This document shows positions 1 through 7,518 of a stretch of DNA of 64,000 nt, in pieces. A program made the position numbers and the translations under genes. The notes beneath the pieces were generated by a model. It was given only the letters and a program-made list of their open reading frames with translations. It was not told the DNA's origin and ran no database searches. The DNA is from Thermus thermophilus (GTDB lineage: Bacteria > Deinococcota > Deinococci > Deinococcales > Thermaceae), in NCBI RefSeq assembly GCF_019974155.1, contig NZ_AP025158.1, positions 1,116,001 through 1,180,000 on the forward strand, in the 5' to 3' direction. The first letter of the stretch is position 1; every line of letters starts with the position of its first letter.

Positions 1-436
1 GACGGAAGCGGAGGTCCACGCCCGGCGCCTCGAGGCGAAACCCCTCCCCCTCCCGGTAAAACCGCCACCCCATGAGGTCCAGCTGCGGGCCGGGCAGGGC
101 CTCGCCCCTCTTTGCGAAGAGGTCTTGGTCCGCCACCTCCAAGAAGCGCCGCTTCCCGGTGCGGAGGTCGGTGAGGGCGAGGTGGGCGGCGTGAAAGGGC
201 CCGAAGAGGCTCCCGGGGAGGCCCAGGATGCGGTAGGAGGGCGGGGCGTAGGCCTTGAAGAAGGCGAAGTGGAAGGCGTAGGGCTCCACCCACCCCGAGG
301 CGTACCACCACTCCAGTTGGGCGGGCTTGGGGTCCCAGTCCTTGGGATCGGGGAGGCGGCCCGGGTCCACGGCGAGGAGGACGGGGGCGCAGGCCGCGAG
401 GAGGAGGGCAAGCCAGGCGGTCCGGAGAGGGCGCAT
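1..436 (-). CDS. Lipocalin-like (AttH/CrtC-type) secreted hydrolase family lipoprotein, 3' end outside window
   Basis: The gene reads leftward and runs off the window; about 145 residues are visible. The N-terminus is a short basic and hydrophobic signal sequence with a lipobox (LLAAC), so export and lipid anchoring are likely. The following segment has LEWWYASGWV and FHFAFFKAYAP, the start of the AttH/CrtC-like lipocalin fold (COG5621, predicted secreted hydrolase). The ATG at 436 follows a TATTAT hexamer (450-445) by 8 nt, which argues for leaderless expression divergent from the kinase gene. The family is seen directly in the motifs; enzymatic activity and substrate are unknown. Confidence 0.65.
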   Translation of the reverse strand, partial: MRPLRTAWLALLLAACAPVLLAVDPGRLPDPKDWDPKPAQLEWWYASGWVEPYAFHFAFFKAYAPPSYRILGLPGSLFGPFHAAHLALTDLRTGKRRFLEVADQDLFAKRGEALPGPQLDLMGWRFYREGEGFRLEAPGVDLRFR

Positions 437-443
437 CTTCGTC

Positions 444-455
444 CATAATAGCCGC
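444..455. promoter_or_regulatory. Shared -10 region of a divergent, leaderless promoter pair
   Basis: CATAAT (444-449) lies 6 nt before the kinase ATG (456). On the other strand TATTAT (450-445) lies 8 nt before the lipoprotein ATG (436). The two hexamers overlap, so the two genes probably cannot be initiated at the same time. Confidence 0.5.
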
Positions 456-1379
456 ATGGGGGAGAAGCCCGCGATCGCCCTCGTGGGGGAAAGCCTGGTG
501 GACTTGGTCTTGGAGGGGGAAAGCCCCCTTGCCTTCACCGGGATCTTGGGCGGCTCGGTCCTGAACACGGCCACGGTCCTCGCCCGGCTCGGCTACCCCG
601 TTCGCTTCTTTTCCGAGGTGGGGGAGGACTGGCTTTCCGCCTGGAGCGAGGCGGAGATGGCCCGTAGGGGCCTGAACCCGAAGCTTCAGCGCCACCCCGG
701 TCCCATGCCCTTGGCTCTCGTCCGTTTGGACCCGGAGGGGAACGCCCGCTACAGCTTCCACCGCCCCTTCCAGGCCCCCTTCCGGCCGGAGGCCGGCGCC
801 TTTCGTGGGGTGGGGGCCTTCCACTTCGGCTCCCTCTTCGCCCTCGAGGCCCGCACCGCGGAAGGGGTGGCCGCCCTTTTGGAGGAGGCCGGGAGGGCGG
901 GGGCCCTCCTTTCCTACGACCCCAACCTCAGGGGCCTCCCCTCGCCCGAGGAAAGGGCCCGGGTGGAAGCCTACCTCGGGCGGGTGGACCTCCTGAAGCT
1001 CTCCTTGGAGGACGCCCGCCTTCTCTTCCCCGAGGCGCCTTTGGAGGCCGTGCGCCGCCTCCCTCCCAGGCTCAAGGTCCTTACCCTCGGGCCCGAGGGG
1101 GCCTTGGCCTTCCTCGGGGAGGGGGAGGTGCGGGTTCCCGGGGTGCGGGTGCGGGTGGTGGACACCGTGGGCGCGGGGGACACCTTCACGGCAGGCCTCC
1201 TTGCCCTCCTCCTCAGGCGGGGCAGGGGGAGGGGGGTTCTGGAGGGCCTGGACCTCGAGGGCCTGCGGAAGGCTTTGGAAGGGGCCGTAGCCCTCGCCGC
1301 CTTGGCCTGCACCGTCCGGGGGGCGGGCCTCCCCGAGGAGGGCCTTGCCGCCTGGCGGGCCCGGTGGCTTGCGGGCTAG
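456..1379 (+). CDS. PfkB-family sugar kinase (fructokinase-like)
   Basis: This 307-residue protein is an ATP-dependent sugar kinase of the ribokinase/PfkB family. The N-terminal glycine-rich sugar-binding segment (GILGGSVLNTATVLARLG, about residues 31-48) and the C-terminal signature with the catalytic aspartate (DTVGAGDTF, near residue 240) are both present, and the length is normal for the family. The substrate cannot be fixed from sequence; fructose or 2-keto-3-deoxygluconate are both plausible. An upstream in-frame start would extend the ORF into the divergent gene; the ATG at 456 is preferred because a -10 hexamer ends 6 nt before it. Confidence 0.8.
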   Translation: MGEKPAIALVGESLVDLVLEGESPLAFTGILGGSVLNTATVLARLGYPVRFFSEVGEDWLSAWSEAEMARRGLNPKLQRHPGPMPLALVRLDPEGNARYSFHRPFQAPFRPEAGAFRGVGAFHFGSLFALEARTAEGVAALLEEAGRAGALLSYDPNLRGLPSPEERARVEAYLGRVDLLKLSLEDARLLFPEAPLEAVRRLPPRLKVLTLGPEGALAFLGEGEVRVPGVRVRVVDTVGAGDTFTAGLLALLLRRGRGRGVLEGLDLEGLRKALEGAVALAALACTVRGAGLPEEGLAAWRARWLAG

Positions 1380-2712
1380 GCCTCCTCGGCCATGAGCCTC
1401 AGAAAGGCCTCCACCACCTCGGGGTCAAACTGCCTGCCCGCCTGCTCCCGGAGGTAGGCCAGGGCCTTCGCCTTGGGCCAGGCCTTGCGGTAGGGCCGGT
1501 CCGAGGTGAGGGCGTCGTACACGTCCACCACGGCGAAGATGCGGGCGGAGAGGGGGATCTCCAGGCCCCTTAGCCCCCTCGGGTAGCCGGAGCCGTCCCA
1601 GCGCTCGTGGTGGGCGTAGGGGATCTCCAGGGCCTTCTTGAGGAAGGGGATCCCGGAGAGCCACTCGTAGGCGTAGACGGGATGGAGCTTCATCACCCGC
1701 CACTCCTCCTCCTCCTCCGTGAGAGGGCCGGGCTTTAAGAGGATGCTGTCGGGGATGGCGATCTTGCCCACGTCGTGGAGAATGGCCCCGCGCCGTAAAT
1801 CAGGGTGTCCCGGAGCCAGACGTAGGTTCCCTTCTGCCCGTGGAGGAAGCGGTAGGTGGCGATCTGGACCTCTCCCGGGTGGGCCACGGCCCGGCGCACA
1901 GCCTCCTCCACCTTGGCCCGGTCCTCCGGGTGGACCTTGGCGAAGAGAAAGGCGGGGTCTTCTAGGAGGGCTTCCGCCGGGTGGCCCAAAACCTCCCATG
2001 CCTGCCTGGGGGTGGCGTAGACCAAGGGGGCGTAAGCGGGGTCCTGGCCTTCCTCCACCCGGACCTGGTAGACTGCCCCCGGAAGGGCTTCCAGCACACC
2101 TTTTAGCCGGGCGCGCTCTTCTTCCAGCTCGCTTTCGTCGTGGACATTGATGACGATCCCTCTGACCGCAGGGTCTTCCAGGAGGTTCTTCCCCCAGACC
2201 CGCACCGCCCGCACCCGTCCCCAGGCGTCCAGGAGGCGCAAGCGGTACTCCCGGGTTTCCCCGGGGTGGCGGAGGAGGTCCTCCAGGGCGGCCTCGGCGT
2301 AGGGGCGGTCCTCGGGGTGGACGAAGTCCAGGATGAACAAGGTTTCGCGGGTGTGCCCTTCCGGGTCGTAGCCCAGGACATGGCGCACGTTGGGGGAGGC
2401 GTAGAGCACCTGGCCCTGGGGGCCGATGAGGTAGATGAGTTCGCGGCCGTTTTCCACCAGGGCGTGGAGGCGCCTTTGCGAGGCCTCCAAGGCCTTTCTT
2501 CGCGCGCTTTCGGCCAGCGCTTCCCTCCGGCTGAGGAGGTAGATCAGGAGGCTGGAGAGGAAGACGAAGGTAAGCCCCTTCCCCGTCTGCCAGCGGGTGA
2601 GCTCCTGGGGTTCGGGGAAGAGGAGGAGGAAGAGCCGGTCGCTTCCCAGGATCCAGGCGAGAGAGAAGAGGGCGTAGAAAAGCGCGATCTTCCGGGGGCT
2701 TCCTGGGCTCAC
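1376..2712 (-). pseudogene. PAS-PAS-HD-GYP phosphodiesterase, broken by internal deletion and frameshift
   Basis: Residues 1-60 hold a membrane segment, followed by two PAS domains (LVENGRELIYLIGPQGQVLY; later LPGAVYQVRVEEGQ). The PAS frame reaches WLRDTL near position 1800 and then, after only a few bases, the sequence continues in another frame as LRRGAILHDVGKIAIPDS, the second half of an HD-GYP domain, with HHERWDGSGYP intact. About 70-80 residues that normally lie between (end of PAS, first half of HD-GYP) are missing, so this is a deletion plus frameshift, not a simple sequencing slip. An intact protein would hydrolyse cyclic di-GMP. The GTG start at 2712 follows TAAAAT by 6 nt. Confidence 0.75.
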
Positions 2713-2718
2713 GCCCCT

Positions 2719-2724
2719 ATTTTA
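2719..2724 (-). promoter_or_regulatory. -10 hexamer of the PAS-HD-GYP gene (leaderless)
   Basis: TAAAAT on the minus strand, 6 nt before the GTG at 2712. It lies in a short palindrome (GCCCCTA/TAGGGGC, 2713-2729). Confidence 0.5.
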
Positions 2725-2746
2725 GGGGCTCGAGGCGCCCCCAGAG

Positions 2747-2850
2747 GTAAGTACCCCACCGCGGCTTTCGCCGCGGTGGGGGCCCCAAAAGGACCTTCCC
2801 AAGCCTTATTTCGGGCGACCCATGTTGCGAAATCAACGTGCAGCCACTTA
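2747..2850 (+). repeat. 104-bp hairpin repeat, copy 1
   Basis: This 104-bp non-coding element is closely matched by 51072-51175 and distantly (reverse orientation) by 51320-51419. It begins TAAGTACC, carries a perfect 10-bp hairpin (CCACCGCGGC/GCCGCGGTGG) with loop TTTC, then a conserved stretch with GGGGCCCCAAAA, and ends GCAGCCACTTA. Its right edge touches the target site of the IS630-type element. In copy 2 the loop reads GAAA, that is, the hairpin is inverted relative to the rest. No coding potential is evident; it could be a miniature mobile element or a REP-like sequence. Confidence 0.75.
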
Positions 2851-2852
2851 TA

Positions 2853-3948
2853 AGAAATCCCCCTGATCCATTCCCTCAGCATCCTCCCGGCCACCAGTGA
2901 AAGAGGGTATGGCTCCGAATTAGGCCCGGCTGGGTCTGCAGGTAGGCGCACCGGGCCTCTACCCTCGCCCAAAGCTCCTCCTCCGTCTCCACCCGCCCGT
3001 TGGCCACCACCGCGTCCACCAGAGGCCACACCCGCTCCACGGGTTGGAGCTCGGGAGAGTAGGGCGGCAGGAAGACCAAACCCACCCCCTCCGGCACCTC
3101 CACCCGCCCCGACACGTGCCACCCCGCCCGGTCCAAGACCAAAAGCAAAAGCTTCCCCTCCCCAGCCCCACGCAACCGGGCAAAGCGCCTTAGCACCTCC
3201 GAGAAGACCACAGCGTTCACCGTGGGCAAAAGCCAAAACTCGCTCTCCCCCGTACCCGGGCGCACGAAGCCGTACACGTAAAGCCACCGGTACCGCGGCC
3301 GCACCCAGGCCAGGGGCGTCTTCCCCCGGGGCGCCCACACCCGCCGGTACACGGGCTTCAGGCCCAACCTGTGTTCGTCAAAAGCCCAAAGCTCCAGGAC
3401 AAGCCAGGGGAAGAGGCACTTCAGGAGGACGACGGTGAAGAAGAGTTTTTTTTGAAGGCCTCCCCCTCTTCCACGTCCCTCTCCCGGTGCCGGGGACGGG
3501 GGCGGAGGGGGGCGAAGCCCAGGCGCTTCATCCAGGTCCAGGCCCGCCTGGGGTCCACGGGACGGCCCAGCCTCTCCGAGAGCCACTCGGCGGCGTTCCT
3601 TATCGTCCATATCCCGTCCTGGGGATGGGGCTGGAGGAGGGCCTGGCGGAAGGCTTCCTGAAGCTCCGGGGAGAGCAAGGGGGGCTGGCCTTCGTTGTAG
3701 CGGTGGAGGGTGTTGCGGACCCAGCGGGTGGAGTAGCCCAGGGTCTGGGCCACCTGGGGGATGGAGTGGCCTGTGGCGAGGAGCCAGATGGCGTGCCAGC
3801 GGGCGCGTTCCACGGGGTCTTCGCTTTCCCGGTAGAGGGCGTGCAGGTTGTCCGGGTGATGCCGCAGCTTGAGTTCCAGCCGGGGGCGGCGTTGGTGTTT
3901 GGTCAGCTGCATGACCCCATACTAAGAGAAAAACCCAGGGGGAGTTCT
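2853..3948 (-). mobile_element. IS630-family insertion sequence, 1096 bp, with TA target duplication
   Basis: The ends are 13-bp imperfect inverted repeats: AGAAATCCCCCTG (2853-2865) and the complement of AGAACTCCCCCTG (3936-3948), with one mismatch. A TA dinucleotide flanks each end (2851-2852 and 3949-3950), as expected of the IS630/Tc1-mariner superfamily. It contains a single transposase gene split over two frames. The insertion lies at the 3' end of the decayed GAF-PAS-EAL gene and abuts repeat copy 1. Ends and duplication are seen directly; family assignment rests on the transposase and the TA target. Confidence 0.9.
2876..3912 (-). CDS. IS630-family transposase, two frames joined by slippage on an A8 run
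   Basis: The first frame (3912 to about 3446) encodes a helix-turn-helix DNA-binding part (VAQTLGYSTRWVRNTLHRYNE) and ends in a run of eight A on the coding strand (3453-3446). The second frame carries the DDE catalytic domain: AFDEHRLGLKP (first Asp), LVLDRAGWH (second Asp) and PPYSPELQPVERVW (Glu). Neither half is complete alone. A -1 ribosomal shift, or addition of one A by RNA polymerase slippage, gives FKKKLFF and a continuous protein of about 345 residues. Transcriptional slippage on A runs is established for T. thermophilus dnaX, so the element is probably active, not broken. Confidence 0.85.
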
Positions 3949-4850
3949 TATTAGCCCTGCCCCGGGAGGAAGCCCAGGTTCTTCAGGTAGGCCAAGGTGG
4001 CCTCGTCCTCAATGCCCTCCGCGATGGCCTCGCAGGAGGTTTTTGCGGAAGGCGTTCCAGCGGGCCTCCCTCGCCTGGGCCTCGAGGCGCTCCCGCACGT
4101 CCACGCCGAGGGCGAAGACCTCGAGGACCTCTCCCCCGGGCCCGGGGATGGCCAGGAGGGTCCATTCCCACCCCTGGAGGGTGGCCGACTGGGGGTGGCC
4201 GGGGTGGGCCAGGGCCTGGGCCAGGGGGAGGGGTGGGGGTTGGAGGAAGGCCTCCCGGAAGGGGGCGTTGGCCCAGAGGAGCCTGCCCCTGCGGTCAAAG
4301 CGGGCCAGGTGGAAGGAGGTCTGGGCGAGGAGCCTTTCCAGGGAGTGATGGCGGGCGAAGAGGTCCAGGACCCGGGCCAGGGCCTCGGCCACCGTCCTCA
4401 AGAAGGCCTCTTCCTCCGGGCCGAAGCTCCGTTCCCGCTGGCAGTCGTCCACCCCCAGAAAGCCCCAAAGGGCCCCGTCCACCCGCACGGGCACCTTTGG
4501 ATCTCCTGGGCCTCGAGGAGGGGCCGCTCGGACTCGGGGAAGGCGCGTACGGGGCCGGCCACCGCCCGGTCCTCTCGGAAAAGCCGAAGCCAGCGGCCAT
4601 ACCCCGCCTCTTCCATGGGCAGGCTCTGCAGGGCGGGGTTTTGGATCTGCGGTGTGGCCACTACCCCCGCCCACTCGGCGAGCTGGGAGGCGTACCATCG
4701 GCCCTCCCGCTCCTCCAGGCGGAAGAGGTAGGCCCGGTGGGCCCGAAGCCCTTCCCCAAGGGCCCTTAGCGCCTCGGGAAGCCCGGAAAGCCCCTCCCGG
4801 AGAAGGGGAAGGAGGGCTTCCGCTAAGCGGTGGGCTTGTAACCCGTCCAT
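3949..4850 (-). pseudogene. GAF-PAS-(GGDEF)-EAL cyclic di-GMP protein, decayed
   Basis: From the ATG at 4850 the first frame gives a GAF domain (MDGLQAHRLAEALL onward) up to about 4497, where one base is missing and the frame moves to VPVRVDGALWGFLGVDD. A PAS domain follows (FDRRGRLLWANAPFREAFL) to AFRKNLL near 4045. The sequence then jumps directly to EAIAEGIEDEATLAYLKNLG, the last part of an EAL domain, so the GGDEF domain and most of EAL are deleted. The frame stops at the IS630-type element, which sits in what would be the Tyr codon of the usual GQGYLF motif. The gene cannot make a working enzyme. Confidence 0.75.
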
Positions 4851-4884
4851 AACCGGACCGCCTATAGTCCACACCGGGCCTGGG

Positions 4885-7035
4885 TCAGGCGAGGACGGAA
4901 AGCCCCTGGGCCTTGGCCTGGTACATGCGGGTGTCGGCGGCGGAGAGGAGCTCGTCGGGGGTCCTGCCGTCCTCGGGGAAGGCGGCGAGGCCGATGTTGA
5001 CCCCGAGGCAAAGCCCGTTAAAGCAGAGGGCCTCTATGGCCCGGGCGTAGCGGAGGGCGGCCCTTAGGGCCCCTTCCTTCCCGGTGTGGGGGAAGAGGGC
5101 CGCGAACTCGTCCCCGCCCCAGCGGAAGATCCGGTCCCCGTTCCGCCTTTGCCCCTCCAGGGCCTCCGCCACCTTCATGAGGGCGAGGTCGCCCACCGCG
5201 TGGCCCAGGCGGTCGTTCACCTGCTTGAAGCCCCTCAGGTCCATGACCGCGAGGGCGAGGGGGTAGCCGTAGCGCTCCGCCCGCTTGAGCTCTTCCAGGA
5301 AGGCCCGCTCAAAGGCCCTCCGGTTGGGCAGGCCCGTGAGGGGGTCGGTGAGGGCGGCCTCCTCCAGGAGCTTCCGGGTGCGGCTTTCGTGGAAGAGGGT
5401 GGCGAGGGGTGCGGCGAAGAAGCGGGCGGCCTCCAGGGAGTCCTCGCCGAAGGCTTTGGGGTCGTGGAGGTTGTCCAGGTTGAGGTAGGCCAGGACCTCC
5501 CCCTTGTAGGGGATGGGGAGGCAGAGGTTGGCCTGGATCTCCTGGGCCTTCCCGGCGGTGTCTATGACCTCGGGCGGGGCGGTCTCGTGGCTGATCTCGG
5601 CGATGGGCCTTTCCTCCACGCTGAGGAGGCGGGGCTCCCCTTGGCGGGCCTTTTCCTCCCCCAGGCCGTACCATTTGAGCTGGGCCTCCCGGGTGAAGGC
5701 CAGGGCCTTTAGGCCCTCCAGGTCGTAGCCGTGGGCCGCCTTGTAGCGGTAGGCCCCGCCTTCCCAGACCAAGAGGCTTCCCGCCTCCGCCCCCGGGACC
5801 TGGCGGATGGCCTCTTCCAGGACCGCCTGGTAGAGCTCCTCCGGAGGTTTTTCCAAAAGCTCCAGGAAGATCCGGTTGACCGCCTCGTGCCGGGCCTTTT
5901 CCGTGAGGCGTTCCAGCCCAAGGCCCAGGGTGCGGGAAGCGAGGAGGAGGAGGTCCACCTCGCTTCTCCGCCAAAGCCTCTCCGCCCTCTGGCCCACCAC
6001 AAAGACCTGCCTCGCCCGGGGCGCCCCCGGGGTGGGGACGGGGAGGGCGGCGAAGGTGCGCCAGTCCAGGGCCTTGAGGGCGGGCACCACCCGGGCCTCC
6101 TCGGCGTAGCGGGCGGTGAAAAGGGGGCTTCTCGTCTCGTAGACCTTCCAGGCGAGGCCTACCCCGTACGGGAGGCCCTCCTCCAGGACCTTGCGGAGGG
6201 CGGGTTCCTCCACGCCGTAGGCCGCGAGGCTCACCATGCGGGCGCCCCGGACCTCAAAGAAGGCGCCGGCCTCGAGGCCTAGCCCCTCCACCAGGAGGGC
6301 CAGGGCCTTCTCCGCCGCTTGGGCCAGGGTGGGGGCGCTTTGCAGCCTCTCCGCCAGCTCGGCCTGCAGCCTCCTTTCCCGCAGGTCGGCCAGGCGGTCC
6401 AGGTGGAGGCTCACCGCCTGGGCGAAGCGCTCCAGGCCCTCCCGGAGCTCCTCGGGAAAGGGCCGGTCCCGCTCCAGGTTGAGGACGGCCACCACCTCCC
6501 CCCTTTCCCGAAGGGGCAGGGCGAGCTCGGCGAGGGCCTTGTGGTCCGGGGGGGCGATGTAGTCCGGGTCCCGGCGCACGTCGGGCACGTACGCGGGCCT
6601 CCCCTCCCGAAAGGCCCGGCCCACCACGCCCCCGTAAGGGATGGTCTGTACGGAAAGGGGGGGGTGGGCGGCGAGGAGGCGGAGGGCTTGCCGCTCGGGC
6701 ACCCACACCCCTACGTGCCCCCGCTCCCCGAGGCGGGCGAGGCGTTCGGGGAGGCTCTTCAGGAGTTCTTCCCGGTTCTGGGCCTTGGGGAGGGCCTCCA
6801 GGGCTTCGGCGAGGAGCCTGTGGGTCTGGGCCAGGTGCTTGGCCCGGCGGTGGGCCTGGCGCAGGCTTCTCCCCACCTCCTCGGCGAGGAGGGCGGCGAG
6901 GAGGAGGGCGGCGAGGGAGGGGAGGTCCAAGGCCCCTTGGAACGCGAGGAGGAGGCCTGCGAGGCCCACGGCGACAAGCCCCGCTCCGAGCCCGAAGACG
7001 CTCGCTACGAGGCCCACGGCCACCCATGCTACCAC
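4885..7035 (-). CDS. Membrane-anchored diguanylate cyclase with three GAF-like domains
   Basis: This 716-residue protein starts with two or three membrane segments (residues 1-55), followed by three GAF-like sensor domains (roughly 75-235, 240-385, 395-545) and a C-terminal GGDEF domain (550-716). The catalytic GGDEF motif is intact at 640-644 (RWGGDEFAALF), and RNGD lies five residues before it, matching the RxxD product-inhibition site. It should make cyclic di-GMP from GTP in response to ligands bound by the GAF domains. The start is GTG at 7035. It is the only undamaged cyclic di-GMP gene in this block. Confidence 0.88.
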   Translation of the reverse strand: MVAWVAVGLVASVFGLGAGLVAVGLAGLLLAFQGALDLPSLAALLLAALLAEEVGRSLRQAHRRAKHLAQTHRLLAEALEALPKAQNREELLKSLPERLARLGERGHVGVWVPERQALRLLAAHPPLSVQTIPYGGVVGRAFREGRPAYVPDVRRDPDYIAPPDHKALAELALPLRERGEVVAVLNLERDRPFPEELREGLERFAQAVSLHLDRLADLRERRLQAELAERLQSAPTLAQAAEKALALLVEGLGLEAGAFFEVRGARMVSLAAYGVEEPALRKVLEEGLPYGVGLAWKVYETRSPLFTARYAEEARVVPALKALDWRTFAALPVPTPGAPRARQVFVVGQRAERLWRRSEVDLLLLASRTLGLGLERLTEKARHEAVNRIFLELLEKPPEELYQAVLEEAIRQVPGAEAGSLLVWEGGAYRYKAAHGYDLEGLKALAFTREAQLKWYGLGEEKARQGEPRLLSVEERPIAEISHETAPPEVIDTAGKAQEIQANLCLPIPYKGEVLAYLNLDNLHDPKAFGEDSLEAARFFAAPLATLFHESRTRKLLEEAALTDPLTGLPNRRAFERAFLEELKRAERYGYPLALAVMDLRGFKQVNDRLGHAVGDLALMKVAEALEGQRRNGDRIFRWGGDEFAALFPHTGKEGALRAALRYARAIEALCFNGLCLGVNIGLAAFPEDGRTPDELLSAADTRMYQAKAQGLSVLA

Positions 7036-7090
7036 GGCCTCGGCTTGGGGAGCGGGGGAGGGTGCGGTGGTTCACATTCAAAAAGTTTCG

Positions 7091-7096
7091 TATGAA
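7091..7096 (+). promoter_or_regulatory. -10 hexamer and possible operator of the marR-MFS operon
   Basis: TATGAA is followed after 5 nt by the GTG at 7102. The hexamer lies in an AT-rich patch (7076-7100) with TTTC...GAAA arms that could bind the MarR protein itself. Confidence 0.4.
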
Positions 7097-7101
7097 ATAA
7101 A

Positions 7102-7518
7102 GTGCCGCCCGTGGATTGGGAGCTCCTCGCCCGCTTCTTCCGCCTGCAGCGGCTTCTGCGCCAGGAGGTGGAGGCGCGGCTTGGGCCTTTGGGGCTTTCG
7201 GGCCTCGAGGCCTGGCTCCTCAAGGTGCTCTCCCAGCGCCCCTACCCCTCGGAGGCGGCCCGGGCCATGGGCCTCCCCCCGCCCACGGTGAGCCATATGG
7301 TGCGCCGGCTGGAGCAGGCGGGCTTTCTCGCCCGAGAGGTGGACCCGGAGGACCTCCGCCGCCACCGCCTCCGGCTCACGCCCAAGGGCGCGAAGGCTTT
7401 GAGGCGGGCGGAGGCCCTCATGGCCGAGGCTTTCGCCCGGCGGGCCTCCCGCCTCCGAGAGGAGGAGCGGGCGGAGCTTTTGCGCCTTTTCGCCAAACTG
7501 GAGGAGGACGCGGAATGA
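7102..7518 (+). CDS. MarR-family transcriptional regulator
   Basis: This 138-residue winged-helix protein has the recognition region SEAARAMGLPPPTVSHMVRR followed by the wing EVDPEDLRRHRLRLTPKGAKAL, typical of MarR repressors that respond to small aromatic or toxic compounds. Its stop overlaps the ATG of the downstream MFS exporter (ATGA), so the two are translated together and the regulator most likely controls the pump. The start is GTG at 7102, directly behind the -10; GTG at 7111 is an alternative. The ligand is unknown. Confidence 0.85.
   Translation: MPPVDWELLARFFRLQRLLRQEVEARLGPLGLSGLEAWLLKVLSQRPYPSEAARAMGLPPPTVSHMVRRLEQAGFLAREVDPEDLRRHRLRLTPKGAKALRRAEALMAEAFARRASRLREEERAELLRLFAKLEEDAE

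Noticed and set aside
125-448. 107-residue plus-strand ORF at the left edge
   Set aside because: Antisense to the lipoprotein gene, Gly/Glu-rich shadow of high-GC codons.
2713-2729. GCCCCTA/TAGGGGC hairpin as a terminator
   Set aside because: It contains TAAAAT exactly 6 nt before a start codon and no gene ends there, so it is more likely a promoter palindrome.
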